In this document: piece by piece, positions 41,560-50,397 of the stretch | Position numbering within the stretch: the first letter of the stretch is position 1 | Layout: each line of letters starts with the position of its first letter | NCBI RefSeq assembly: GCF_014636235.1 | Contig: NZ_BMDZ01000002.1 | Span: 159,385 to 223,384 of the forward strand | DNA length: 64,000 nt | Direction: 5' to 3' | Source: Tistrella bauzanensis | Lineage (GTDB): Bacteria > Pseudomonadota > Alphaproteobacteria > Tistrellales > Tistrellaceae | The notes under the pieces: generated by a model | The model's input: only the letters and a program-made list of their open reading frames with translations | What the model was told of the DNA's origin: nothing | Databases searched by the model: none | Position numbers and translations under genes: made by a program

Positions 41560-43680
41560 ATGGTCAGTTCGTTGAGCAGCAATTTCGCGCTGACCACGGA
41601 TTCGAACGGCCGGCTGACGGTCACCGGTCTGTCGGGCAGCGGCATCGATACCCAGAAGGCGGTCGAGGCGCTGGTCGCGGCCAAGCGCGTACCGATCGAC
41701 CGGCTTGAAACCAAGATCGAGACCACCGGCACCCAGATCGCGGCCCTGAAAGAATATCAGACGCTGATGCGGGATTTCCGCACGGCGGTCGACGGTCTGC
41801 GCGGCAAGGTGACCTTCGACAAGAGCGGCGACGCCTTCGACGCCAAGAACGTCTATCTCCAGACCTCGCGCGTCGACGGCAAGACGGCGTCGACGGCCAC
41901 CAATCTGGTCGGCATCACCGCCACCAACAATGCTGAGGTCGGTGCACGTTCGGTCGAGATTCTCCGGGTTGCCACCCAGGCCAAGGTTGGCACCGGCGTC
42001 GCCAACTCGGCAACCGCTGATCTGGGCACAGCCTTTGGCGGTGCCGCCGGTTCGATTTCCGGCAGCTTCGACATCGTGAACGGCGATGGTGCAGCCACCA
42101 CGATCACGGTTGCCGGCACCGACACGCTTCAGTCACTGCGCGACAAGATCAACAACGCCAACACCGGTACTGCCAAGACCGGCGTCACCGCCAGCATCGT
42201 GTCGGTCACCACCGGCCAGAATTATCTGGTGCTGACCAATGACGCGACCGGCAAGGCAATCGAGCTCGACAACGAGACCGGCGGCGTTCTGTCCGGCCTT
42301 GGCATTTCCAGCGATGGCGGCAGCACCTTTTCAAACGTGCTGCAGGAACCGCAGACCGCGCGACTTGCGGTCGACGGGCTGAAAGATCCGTCACGCTATG
42401 AAAGCCTGCGTTTCGCCAATGCCTCGGCATCCGTGAAGTCGCTGGTATCGACGGCGCCTGACACCGGCAGTTTCACCCTGTCGACCGGGCTCGGCACGGT
42501 CGCGATCAATTTCAACAGCACCACCGACAGCCTCAACGACATTGCCGCCCGCATCAATGCCGATGCCGGCGCAATCGGTGTCGAGGCGACGATCATGGAT
42601 GATGGCGGGGGCAAGCGCCTGGTGTTGACCGACACCAATGGCGGCAAGCTGGGCGTGATCGACAATGACGGGCTGATGGCGTCTCTCGGTGTCGACAATG
42701 ATCTGGTGGTGGAACGGTCGAGCAACACGATCTCCGACCTGTTCACCGGCATGACGCTCAACCTGTTTCAGGCCGAGGAAGGCACCAAGATCAATCTTCA
42801 GGTGGAACGCAACCTGAATGCGGTCAAGGATCAGGTCTACGACTTCCTTGACGCCTATAACGCGATGCGTCGGTTCTATAACGAACAGAACCTCACCGGC
42901 GCAGACGGCAGCAAATCTGAAGATGCCGGGCCACTGTTCGGCAACAGTGCGCTGAAGGACATGAACACGATGCTGCGCGACACCGTCAACGGTGATGTCG
43001 CGGGACTTGGCATCGACTTCTCGGCCCTGTCGGCCATCGGCATCACCATCGCACCGACAGCCACCCTGACCGATCCGCTGGATCGCGAAACCCTGGTCAT
43101 CGACGAGTCGAAATTCGACGAGGTTCTGCTCAACAAGCCCGATGACGTCCGGAATCTGTTCAGCTTCCGCTTTTCCAGCGACAATCCGGATGTGACGCTG
43201 GTGAACTTCGGCGCCAACACCAGCTATAAGAACGGCGGCTACAACCTGGAAGTCACGGTCGCCGGCGGGGTGATCACCTCGGCGAAACTGGATGGCCAGG
43301 ATGTCGAGGTCAACGGCACCACGCTGACCGTCACCAGCGGCAGCGCCGCCGGATTGAAACTGTATTACCGCCCCGGTGACGACGGCACCACCACCAGCCA
43401 GCTCAATATCACTTCGGGCATCGCGTCGCAGATGTATTTCGCGGCGGACAAGGCACTGACCGCCAAAACCGGCACCATCGAGGCGCAGCTCGGCGTGTTC
43501 GAGAGCCGGAATTCTGCGGCAGAATTGCAGATCGATCGCATGGAATTGCGCCTGGACCTGTACAAGGACCGAATAACGGCAAAGTTCTTGCGTATGGAAG
43601 AAGCGCTCTCCCGGATGGAGTCCATCATGGAAGCGTTGAAGGCCCAGATCGATGCCCAGAGCAGCAACTCCGACAAGTGA
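41560..43680 (+). CDS. fliD: FliD, filament cap protein
   Basis: FliD caps the growing filament and inserts flagellin. The 706-residue product is longer than typical FliD. The FliD N region is clear: LTVTGLSGSGIDTQKAVEAL with VAAKRVPIDRLETKIETTGT, then AALKEYQTLMRDFRTAVDGL. The C-terminal FliD domain has VYDFLDAYNAMRRFYNEQNL and ends in a coiled coil (MELRLDLYKDRITAKFLRME, EALSRMESIMEALKAQ). An AAGGA site precedes the start. fliS follows 32 bases later. Confidence 0.93.
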   Translation: MVSSLSSNFALTTDSNGRLTVTGLSGSGIDTQKAVEALVAAKRVPIDRLETKIETTGTQIAALKEYQTLMRDFRTAVDGLRGKVTFDKSGDAFDAKNVYLQTSRVDGKTASTATNLVGITATNNAEVGARSVEILRVATQAKVGTGVANSATADLGTAFGGAAGSISGSFDIVNGDGAATTITVAGTDTLQSLRDKINNANTGTAKTGVTASIVSVTTGQNYLVLTNDATGKAIELDNETGGVLSGLGISSDGGSTFSNVLQEPQTARLAVDGLKDPSRYESLRFANASASVKSLVSTAPDTGSFTLSTGLGTVAINFNSTTDSLNDIAARINADAGAIGVEATIMDDGGGKRLVLTDTNGGKLGVIDNDGLMASLGVDNDLVVERSSNTISDLFTGMTLNLFQAEEGTKINLQVERNLNAVKDQVYDFLDAYNAMRRFYNEQNLTGADGSKSEDAGPLFGNSALKDMNTMLRDTVNGDVAGLGIDFSALSAIGITIAPTATLTDPLDRETLVIDESKFDEVLLNKPDDVRNLFSFRFSSDNPDVTLVNFGANTSYKNGGYNLEVTVAGGVITSAKLDGQDVEVNGTTLTVTSGSAAGLKLYYRPGDDGTTTSQLNITSGIASQMYFAADKALTAKTGTIEAQLGVFESRNSAAELQIDRMELRLDLYKDRITAKFLRMEEALSRMESIMEALKAQIDAQSSNSDK

Positions 43681-43712
43681 TCCGCGGCCGCTGCCAGACG
43701 AGGAAACAGCCG

Positions 43713-44186
43713 ATGAACAACCCCTACGGCGCCTCCGCACAGACCTATCGCATCCAGTCGGTGATGACGGCGAGCCCCGCCCAGCGGGTGGCCATGCTCT
43801 ATGACCGTGCCATCACCTGGCTGCTTGAGGCGAAAGCCGCCATTGAGCGCGGCGATGTGCGCGCCCGCCATACCGCGAATGATCGCGCCGGCGAGATCAT
43901 CAATCACCTGCGTGCAACCCTGGACATGAATCGCGGCGCTGAAATTGCCGCGAATCTCGACCGTTTGTACCGTTTCATGCTGACCCGCATGATTCAGATC
44001 GACCTGCGCAATGATGCCAAGGCCGCCGATGACGTGATCGGGTTGCTGCGGCCACTGGCCGAAGCCTGGCACGCACTGGATGCGCAGATGGTCGCGGAGG
44101 CCGGCGCCGCCGGCCGGACGGCCGGTCAGCAGGGCTATGGCCAGGGCACTGCCACCGGTCAGACCCGGATCACCGCCACCGCCTGA
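43713..44186 (+). CDS. fliS: FliS, flagellin export chaperone
   Basis: FliS binds the flagellin C terminus and keeps it export-ready. The 157-residue product shows the family pattern: YRIQSVMTASPAQRVAMLYD, then RAITWLLEAKAAIERGD, EIINHLRATLDMNRGAEIA and LDRLYRFMLTRMIQIDLRND. A Gly/Ala/Thr-rich tail of about 30 residues extends beyond the fold. The ATG at 43713 has GAGGAAA upstream; the open frame reaches 36 bases further back into fliD and is not used. Confidence 0.93.
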   Translation: MNNPYGASAQTYRIQSVMTASPAQRVAMLYDRAITWLLEAKAAIERGDVRARHTANDRAGEIINHLRATLDMNRGAEIAANLDRLYRFMLTRMIQIDLRNDAKAADDVIGLLRPLAEAWHALDAQMVAEAGAAGRTAGQQGYGQGTATGQTRITATA

Positions 44187-44271
44187 CGGGTCTGACACCG
44201 CGGATCCCACGCACCGGCCGGCATCTTTGTCCGGCCTGTGGCATCTGGCGTGGCTAGGAAAGATCTGCCGG

Positions 44272-44288
44272 CCGGCAGATTCTGCCGG
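44272..44288. promoter_or_regulatory. Orphan ftr-like site downstream of fliS
   Basis: CCGGCAGATTCTGCCGG is a clean palindrome of the same type as the sites upstream of flgI and the flagellins. No sigma-54 promoter with correct GG-N10-GC spacing was found within 150 bases on the plus strand. Confidence 0.5.
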
Positions 44289-44413
44289 GGCGATTGTGCC
44301 GGCCGCTGCAATTCGGGTAACGGCAACCAGACCTTGGTCATGATGTCACAGACGCGCGCCTTGGTTCGTCCTTGGGTGAGAGACCCCACAGACGAATAAC
44401 GGAGCCTGTTATC

Positions 44414-44896
44414 ATGACCGACCTGCCACAGCCTCCCGCAGCCCGGGTGCTGATCGACATCCATGGCAGCAGCGCCACCAGCCGCGCGGTGGGCCGGCTG
44501 ATCGGTGCCGGCACTGCCCTGCACGACACCGCTGCCCTGCCCGCCCCCCTTGCCCATCTGATCGATCTGCATGTCTCGCGGCTGAATGATTGCGGCTATT
44601 GCAAGCGGCTCCACGCCGCCGAAGCCGCCGCCGCCGGCACGCCACCGGCATTGATTGTCGCCATGGGCGATCCGTCGGCCGTGGCCCTGCTCGACGATGC
44701 CGCGATGGTGGCGGCCCTGAACTGGGCCGAGGCGCTGACCCTGCCCCGCGACGAAGCCGCGCTCGATGAACCGCGCGCGCGGCTTGCCCGGCATTGGTCG
44801 CCCGATGCCCAGGCCGCCATCACTCTGCATGTGGCTTTGGCCAATGCCTGGAACCGGCTGGGCCGTGGCGGCCGGCGGGTCGTGGATGCAGGCTGA
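44414..44896 (+). CDS. AhpD-like carboxymuconolactone decarboxylase family protein
   Basis: The 160-residue protein has the AhpD redox motif in CGYCKRLHAAEAAAAG (CxxC plus His) preceded by LAHLIDLHVSRLND. C-terminal segment AQAAITLHVALANAWNRLGR fits the family's last helix. Family members reduce peroxides or are general peroxidase-like proteins. The ATG at 44414 is preceded by GGAG. It converges on a PNPOx-fold gene. Its position next to fliS and behind an ftr-like site does not prove flagellar control. Confidence 0.78.
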   Translation: MTDLPQPPAARVLIDIHGSSATSRAVGRLIGAGTALHDTAALPAPLAHLIDLHVSRLNDCGYCKRLHAAEAAAAGTPPALIVAMGDPSAVALLDDAAMVAALNWAEALTLPRDEAALDEPRARLARHWSPDAQAAITLHVALANAWNRLGRGGRRVVDAG

Positions 44897-44928
44897 TCCA
44901 TCGTCATCCAGATGACGGCCAATCCTGG

Positions 44929-45318
44929 TCACCCCGGGGGCCGATGGACCGCCGTCACCGATACCACAACACAACGCTGTGCCGACGGCCATAGCGAGGC
45001 CCACGGGCGCGGGTCGTCAACGATCCGCGCCCGTCCGTCGATTCTGGTCCAAAAACCATCCTCCGGCCCCGGAAACAACAGACTGATGCCGTCATTAACC
45101 ATCAGATTGCCCAGGGAATTGAACATCGCGTTGCCGCTATAGTCGGGAAACACCAGTTCCGTCGGGCCCGGCACCGCCACCAGCGGATCGGAGCCGCCAT
45201 CGTCGCGCGGCGCACAACCGCGATAGGAACAATCGCACTGCCCGCGATCGTCGGCCGTCGCCAGAATGAAGCAGGGCAACTGCGCCAGCGCAGCACCGTG
45301 CGCGCCATCGATACCCAT
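44929..45318 (-). CDS. Short pyridoxamine 5'-phosphate oxidase-fold protein
   Basis: The 129-residue protein has the split-barrel flavin-binding look of PNPOx-type proteins: QLPCFILATADDRGQCDCSY near the N terminus, then GPTELVFPDYSGNAMFNSLG and NLMVNDGISLLFPGPEDGFW. The start at 45318 has AGGAGACGGG upstream and is followed directly by the conserved block. The protein is shorter than most family members (about 150-200), and ends soon after RCVVVSVTAVHRPPG, so its C-terminal part is reduced. Substrate unknown; a flavin-dependent reductase or haem-binding protein is possible. Confidence 0.6.
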   Translation of the reverse strand: MGIDGAHGAALAQLPCFILATADDRGQCDCSYRGCAPRDDGGSDPLVAVPGPTELVFPDYSGNAMFNSLGNLMVNDGISLLFPGPEDGFWTRIDGRARIVDDPRPWASLWPSAQRCVVVSVTAVHRPPG

Positions 45319-45431
45319 CCCGTCTCCTCTCATTCCGTCTCTCCGCTTGTGCACCCGCCCCCATAGATAGAGGGCGGTGGCATCCGGTCTGCCACCGCCC
45401 CTGCCCAGCTCTGGCTGCAAGCCTGTGTGGA

Positions 45432-46304
45432 TCAGCCGAGGCCGGCTTCGGTTTCCGCCAGCGCCATGCCGGCCAGCACCAGTTGTTCATCCCAGAACCG
45501 TACCCACAGATCGCAATAAGCCAGGCTGATCGCGCGGACATGGTCGTACTGGTCGGAGGTCAGCGACTGGGTCAGGATGAACCACAGATCATCCTCGTGA
45601 TCGTCATCGGCCGCTTCGGCGGTCACGTCCTCGCTGACGCCGTGGACATAGTAATAGCCGTCATCGACCGGCAGCCCCAATGCGCCGGTCGCGCGCCGCA
45701 AGGGGGGGCTGAACAGAATCACTTCCTCTTCGGCCACCGCCAGCAGGGCCGCGACATCGGTATAGCTGCCATAGCTCGCTTCCAGGAAATCCCGCACCTC
45801 GGTGGCAATCCCTGTCGGGCGGAAGGTGGCCCTGTCCTCGACCGTCACGCCGTAATCGTCGAGCACCGCTTCGAACAGCGGATAATGGGCGCAGGTGGGA
45901 TTGCCGCGATAATGGCCCTCCGCATCCTTGCCGGGCCGGAAGCCGAACTCGTCCAGGATGTTCAAGGTCAGCAGAAAGCGGCCGGCCATTTTAGACGCCG
46001 GCGCCAGGCGCGGTTCAAGCTGCCGGCTCTGCATCTGGGCCGCCAGCAGGGCATCGGTGAAAATCTGGACGATGGCGTGGCGGTATTCCAGATGGATCCG
46101 GCGCATGGCCGCATGATCCAGCACACCCCGGTTCAGGATGTCGATCGCCGGATGCCGCGATACCGGATGGGCGGAAATCTCCTGCCGCAGCGCGGCGACG
46201 AAGCGTGCATTCTCCGCCCATTGGTCGGCGGTCAGACTGGCCTTCATGGCCGTAATGGCCTGCTGGCGGGGATTGTTCAGGTCGGCTGACGCGAGGGATG
46301 TCAT
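45432..46304 (-). CDS. Haem-oxygenase-like diiron (iron-containing redox) family enzyme
   Basis: The 290-residue all-helical protein carries a ligand pattern typical of this superfamily: LEYRHAIVQIF with Glu and His, LNILDEFGFRPG with Glu, and CAHYPLFEAVLDDYG with His, then an acidic C-terminal helical region with DDDHEDDLWFILTQ. Such enzymes use a diiron site for oxygen-dependent chemistry. The ATG at 46304 is preferred (GAAGGACG just upstream); a start 45 bases earlier at MHALD is possible. It stands between two PNPOx-fold genes on the same strand, so it may be part of an oxidative pathway with them. The substrate cannot be inferred. Confidence 0.55.
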   Translation of the reverse strand: MTSLASADLNNPRQQAITAMKASLTADQWAENARFVAALRQEISAHPVSRHPAIDILNRGVLDHAAMRRIHLEYRHAIVQIFTDALLAAQMQSRQLEPRLAPASKMAGRFLLTLNILDEFGFRPGKDAEGHYRGNPTCAHYPLFEAVLDDYGVTVEDRATFRPTGIATEVRDFLEASYGSYTDVAALLAVAEEEVILFSPPLRRATGALGLPVDDGYYYVHGVSEDVTAEAADDDHEDDLWFILTQSLTSDQYDHVRAISLAYCDLWVRFWDEQLVLAGMALAETEAGLG

Positions 46305-46470
46305 GACGTCGTCCTTCGATAACCGCAAGTTGTGATCAAGGGCATGCATGGTGAGAATCCGGCCGGTCGCGGGACGCGGACAGGTGCCGGTTACAAGGGG
46401 TGCGGAAGCGGATGGTGGCCAGAGCCCGTTGGTTGGACGAGAACGCGCTGGTCCGGCCAGGGCCGGTTGC

Positions 46471-46504
46471 TCAAGCGCAAGCCGGTTAGTCAAGCGCAAG
46501 CCGG
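46471..46504. repeat. 19-bp tandem duplication at the end of a PNPOx-fold gene
   Basis: The unit at 46471-46489 is followed by a nearly full second copy at 46490-46504 (15 bases). The stop codon of the PNPOx-fold gene (46486-46488 on the minus strand) falls inside the first copy. Confidence 0.8.
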
Positions 46505-47022
46505 GGCGCCACAATCCGGGCCGGGCAGTTGGCATAGGCCTGCACAACGGTGAACTCGACCACCATTGCCGCCGCCGGCCATCCCACGACATCGATATCC
46601 GATGCCAGACGGCCACTGCCATTGACGCGATATCGCGCCCGTCGGGCAAAATCGACAAAGAGCAGCCCGATACCGATGTCATTGGCAGCCCGACTATCCT
46701 GCAACCGATGAGCTAGAACGTCCAGCCCTCCGGTTGTGTTTCCCGGTTCATCAATCGCAAAGATCAACCGCCTGGCATCCGGCGCCCGCACCAGCGGCGG
46801 CGGGTCGCTATCGGCCCCGCCGGTCCGTGCCATCACGGCGCAGACCGGCCGGCCGGCCGCATCGGTGGTGGCGATGAACACCAGGGGCCGGGCTTCGATG
46901 AAGCGCCGGACCCCCAGGCTCAGCCGGTCGGTGATCATATCCGCGATCGCATCGGCCGCATCGGTCACGCCGAAGCGGCGATGCGCCGCGCGCTCACCCT
47001 CATGGTAAGGCTGCCTTGCCAT
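46486..47022 (-). CDS. Pyridoxamine 5'-phosphate oxidase-fold protein (178 aa)
   Basis: The protein begins MARQPYHEGERAAHRRFGVT, a typical N terminus of a PNPOx-related group. The split-barrel signature FIATTDAAGRPVCAVMARTG follows, with FAIDEPGNTTGG and IGLLFVDFARRARYRVNGSG after it. The fold binds flavin; the family includes reductases and haem-utilisation proteins. It starts 15 bases after the aldehyde dehydrogenase gene on the same strand and is probably cotranscribed, suggesting a shared role in oxidising a small metabolite. Function is not assigned further. Confidence 0.72.
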   Translation of the reverse strand: MARQPYHEGERAAHRRFGVTDAADAIADMITDRLSLGVRRFIEARPLVFIATTDAAGRPVCAVMARTGGADSDPPPLVRAPDARRLIFAIDEPGNTTGGLDVLAHRLQDSRAANDIGIGLLFVDFARRARYRVNGSGRLASDIDVVGWPAAAMVVEFTVVQAYANCPARIVAPRLALD

Positions 47023-47037
47023 GAGATATACCGCCGG

Positions 47038-48564
47038 TCAGAAGAAGCCGAGAGCATTGGCGCTGTAGCTGACCAGCAGGCATTTGGTCTGCTGGTAATG
47101 CGACAGGGCCATCTTGTGATTCTCGCGGCCGATGCCCGACTGCTTGTACCCGCCAAACGCGGCATGGGCCGGATACAGGTTGTAGCAATTGGTCCACACG
47201 CGACCGGCCTCGATCTCGCGCCCCATGCGATAGGCGCGGGTGCCGTCGCGGCTCCACACCCCGGCGCCGAGGCCATAGAAGGTGTCGTTGGCAAGCTCCA
47301 GCGCGTCGTCCTCGTCCTTGAAGGTCATCACCGAGGCGACCGGCCCGAAGATCTCCTCCTGGAAGATCCGCATTTTGTTGTTGCCCAGCAACATGGTCGG
47401 CTTGACGTAGAAGCCGTTGGTCAGGTCATCGCCCAGCATGCTCCGCTCGCCGCCGACCAGACATTCGGCACCTTCGTTGCGGCCGATGTCGATATAGGAC
47501 AGGATCTTTTCCATCTGCGCCTGCGACACCTGGGCACCGACCATGGTGCGCGCATCCAGCGGATTGCCGGTGGTGATGGCCTCGACCCGCTTGATCGCCC
47601 GCTCGATGAAGCGGTCATAGATCGATTCCTGGATCAGCACCCGCGACGGACAGGTGCAGACCTCACCCTGGTTGAGCGCGAACATCGCGAGACCTTCCAA
47701 CGCCTTGTCGAAAAAGGCGTCGTCACGATCCATCACGTCGGCGAAGAAGATGTTCGGGCTCTTGCCGCCCAGTTCCACAGTCACCGGAATCAGGTTGTCG
47801 GCGGCGGTGCGGGCGACATGTTTGCCGGTGGGCGTCGAGCCGGTGAAGGCGAGCTTGGCGATGCGCTTGCTGGATGCCAGCGCCTCGCCGGCCTCGCGGC
47901 CATAGCCGTTGACGATATTGATCACGCCTGCCGGAAACAGGTCGCCGACCAGTTCCATCAGCAGCAGGATCGACGCCGGGGTCTGCTCCGCTGGCTTCAG
48001 CACCACGCAATTGCCCGCCGCCAGCGCCGGCGCCAGCTTCCAGGCCGCCATCAGCAGCGGAAAATTCCACGGGATGATCTGCCCGACCACACCCATCGGT
48101 TCATGAAAATGATAGGCGACGGTGTCGTCGTCGATTTCCGAGATGCCGCCTTCCTGCGCCCGGATGCAGCCGGCGAAATAGCGCAGATGGTCGATGGCGA
48201 GCGGCAGATCGGCGGCCATGGTTTCACGCACCGGCTTGCCGTTGTCGATGGAGTCGGCCACCGCCAGCAGCAGCAGGTTCTGCTCCATCCGGTCAGCCAT
48301 CTTCCACAGCAGATTGGCCCGCTCGGTCACCGAGGTCTTGCCCCAGCGGCGCCGCACGGCATGGGCGGCATCCAGCGCCAGCTCGATATCAGCAGCACCC
48401 GAACGCGGCACCCGGCAGAACGGCTTGCCGGTGATCGGCGAGATGTTGTCGAAGTATTCCCCTGAAACCGGCGCGACCCATTGGCCACCGATATAATTCT
48501 CGTACTGCGTCTTATAGGGATAGTCGACGTCGAGGCCCATCGTCTTTGGCTGGATCATGTCCAT
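47038..48564 (-). CDS. NAD-dependent aldehyde dehydrogenase
   Basis: The 508-residue product is an aldehyde dehydrogenase of the group that includes acetaldehyde-oxidising ExaC/AldB enzymes. The catalytic Cys is in [15 protein letters not shown], and the general-base Glu is in [14 protein letters not shown]. The NAD-binding GFTGS-type segment reads [13 protein letters not shown]. The N terminus [20 protein letters not shown] is the usual family start. It is the first gene of a minus-strand unit with the PNPOx-fold gene, and the start is preceded by a GGGAGG site. Substrate is inferred to be a short-chain aldehyde. Confidence 0.9.
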   Translation of the reverse strand: MDMIQPKTMGLDVDYPYKTQYENYIGGQWVAPVSGEYFDNISPITGKPFCRVPRSGAADIELALDAAHAVRRRWGKTSVTERANLLWKMADRMEQNLLLLAVADSIDNGKPVRETMAADLPLAIDHLRYFAGCIRAQEGGISEIDDDTVAYHFHEPMGVVGQIIPWNFPLLMAAWKLAPALAAGNCVVLKPAEQTPASILLLMELVGDLFPAGVINIVNGYGREAGEALASSKRIAKLAFTGSTPTGKHVARTAADNLIPVTVELGGKSPNIFFADVMDRDDAFFDKALEGLAMFALNQGEVCTCPSRVLIQESIYDRFIERAIKRVEAITTGNPLDARTMVGAQVSQAQMEKILSYIDIGRNEGAECLVGGERSMLGDDLTNGFYVKPTMLLGNNKMRIFQEEIFGPVASVMTFKDEDDALELANDTFYGLGAGVWSRDGTRAYRMGREIEAGRVWTNCYNLYPAHAAFGGYKQSGIGRENHKMALSHYQQTKCLLVSYSANALGFF

Positions 48565-48760
48565 GATTATCCTCCCTTAAGCATTTACAGCGCGATACGT
48601 GCTGCATTGCCTGAACAGCAAGGGGCATGCCAGAACGGAATGCCGGGAAGACGCAGATGGAATGATGAGGATTTCAGCCGGAAATCCGGGCGTGATCGGC
48701 GGCTGGCTCAACCACGCCGCGTTGCTGGTGTCGCGATGCGCGACAGTGGTCAGTGTCGCG

Positions 48761-48805
48761 GATGGCAAGATGGCTGTCGCATGACGCGACAGCCATCTTG
48801 CCATC
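48761..48805. terminator. Perfect 20-bp inverted repeat downstream of histidine kinase 2
   Basis: The arms at 48761-48780 and 48786-48805 are fully complementary around a five-base loop ATGAC. It lies 26 bases downstream of the stop of the histidine kinase gene on the minus strand and about 195 bases upstream of the aldehyde dehydrogenase start. No T run follows on the minus strand, while the plus strand has a run of A just after. It may be a terminator or a protected mRNA end; a protein-binding site is possible. Confidence 0.55.
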
Positions 48806-48831
48806 TCCCGCCCGAAAAAACGATCGTGGCC

Positions 48832-50298
48832 CTACAGCTCGACCACCACGCGCGTGCCCACCCCGGGCGCGCTGGTGATGTCGAAACTGCCGCCATGCGC
48901 CGTGACCAGAAGTTTGGTCAACGGCAATCCCAGCCCGGTGCCGCCGGAGCGGCGTTCCCGATCGCGCGACACCTGTTCGAAGGGCTGCATGGCACGCACC
49001 AGCTCCACATCGGTCATGCCACTGCCGTCATCCACGATCTCGATGCGCAGGCTGCGCCCATCGCTTTCGGTACGGTCCAGAATCAGGCGAACAGTGCCAT
49101 TGCGATCGCTGTAGCGAATGGCATTGGACAGAAGGTTGATCAGGATCTGCTTCACGCGGCGCGCATCCAGATGCGCCTGATCGGGTGCATCACGCATCAC
49201 CAGCGATGCGGTGACACCGGCGGCGCGTGCCATCGGAACCACCATCGACAGGGCTTCCAGCGCCAACCGCCGAGGCCCGACATCGGCCCGCACGATATCG
49301 ATCCGCCCGGCCTGGATCCGCGACAGATCGAGAATGTCTTCGATCAAAGCCAGCAGATGGCGGCCGCTGGCCAGAATGTCGCGGGCATAATCGACATAGC
49401 GGGGCTGGCCCACAGGCCCCAGCATCTCGGTCGAAATCATTTCCGAAAAGCCGATCACCGCATTCAATGGCGTGCGCAGTTCATGGCTCATATTGGCCAG
49501 GAAGCGGTCCTTGACCGCATTGGCATCGGCCAAAGCACGGTTGGCCCTCAACAATTCGGCCGTGCGCATCGCGACACGCGCCTCCAATTGCAGATTGGCC
49601 GCCTCCACCTGCAGGCGCAGGCTTCGTTCCGCCGCGCCCGCCCGCCTGATCCGTCGCAACATCGCAATGCCTGTGGGCAGACCGATGCCAAATGCCAGAA
49701 GGGACGCCATGGCCGCGATGTCGAAATTCGTGCTTGCAGACACGATACGCGCATTGATCCGCGCCATGATCTCGGCCTGCGCCCGTGACATCTCGAACCG
49801 TGCCAGTTCGATCAATCGCTGCTTTTCGGCACTCACCAACAGATCACGGGCCGCCACCAACCCGTGGCTGGTCCGCATCGCCACAACGGCATCCATGGCA
49901 ACCAGCGCCGCGGAAACTGACGCGATCATCACCTGACAGGTGGTCTCGGCATGGGGCATCTCCTGCCGTGCCAGGCGATCCAGCTGCCCGAAAGCCATCG
50001 GGGCGCTGCCGCGGATCAAGCGATACCTCTCCAGATCCGCAGCATCGCCCGTCAGCGTATATCGGGTTTCAGCCGTTTCAGATTCCTGCAGGATATGCAG
50101 AAGATTGTCCGTCTCCCGCAGCAATATGTCGCCGCTGACCATGGCACGGCTCGATGAGAGCACGCCATAGCCGGCCCATGCATGCAGAACCAGCATCAGC
50201 GCGGCCAGCACGATCATGCCGGTGAACCAGACCTCCACCCGGCGCCCCTCGGCCGCCGGGGCCCGGGGGTCGGGGGTGTCGTACACGCCCATCGCCAT
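48832..50298 (-). CDS. CHASE3-type sensor histidine kinase
   Basis: The 488-residue kinase has an N-terminal membrane helix (about 22-42), an extracytoplasmic CHASE3-like domain (TAETRYTLTGDAADLERYRL), a second helix near residues 190-210 and a coiled linker. The HisKA box FLANMSHELRTPLNAVIGFS carries His272. The ATPase domain shows NLLSNAIRYSDRNGT, VDDGSGM and GGTGLGLPLTKLL. The ATG at 50298 is chosen for GGGAGACGAG upstream. The HisKA region is almost identical to that of the larger kinase at 15580-18552, so they share recent ancestry of that module. No response regulator is adjacent. Confidence 0.85.
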   Translation of the reverse strand: MAMGVYDTPDPRAPAAEGRRVEVWFTGMIVLAALMLVLHAWAGYGVLSSSRAMVSGDILLRETDNLLHILQESETAETRYTLTGDAADLERYRLIRGSAPMAFGQLDRLARQEMPHAETTCQVMIASVSAALVAMDAVVAMRTSHGLVAARDLLVSAEKQRLIELARFEMSRAQAEIMARINARIVSASTNFDIAAMASLLAFGIGLPTGIAMLRRIRRAGAAERSLRLQVEAANLQLEARVAMRTAELLRANRALADANAVKDRFLANMSHELRTPLNAVIGFSEMISTEMLGPVGQPRYVDYARDILASGRHLLALIEDILDLSRIQAGRIDIVRADVGPRRLALEALSMVVPMARAAGVTASLVMRDAPDQAHLDARRVKQILINLLSNAIRYSDRNGTVRLILDRTESDGRSLRIEIVDDGSGMTDVELVRAMQPFEQVSRDRERRSGGTGLGLPLTKLLVTAHGGSFDITSAPGVGTRVVVEL

Positions 50299-50397
50299 CT
50301 CGTCTCCCGTGTCACGGGTGACTGCCCTTGAACAGCCACTGCAGACAGGAAACGCCATTAACCATGAAAAAATCGTGTGGATGCTGCCGATTGACGC

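Noticed and set aside
44338..44413. Possible sigma-54 promoter for the AhpD-type gene next to the orphan ftr-like site
   Set aside because: All GG and GC pairs in the region were checked and none have ten-base spacing with a TGG and TGC context.
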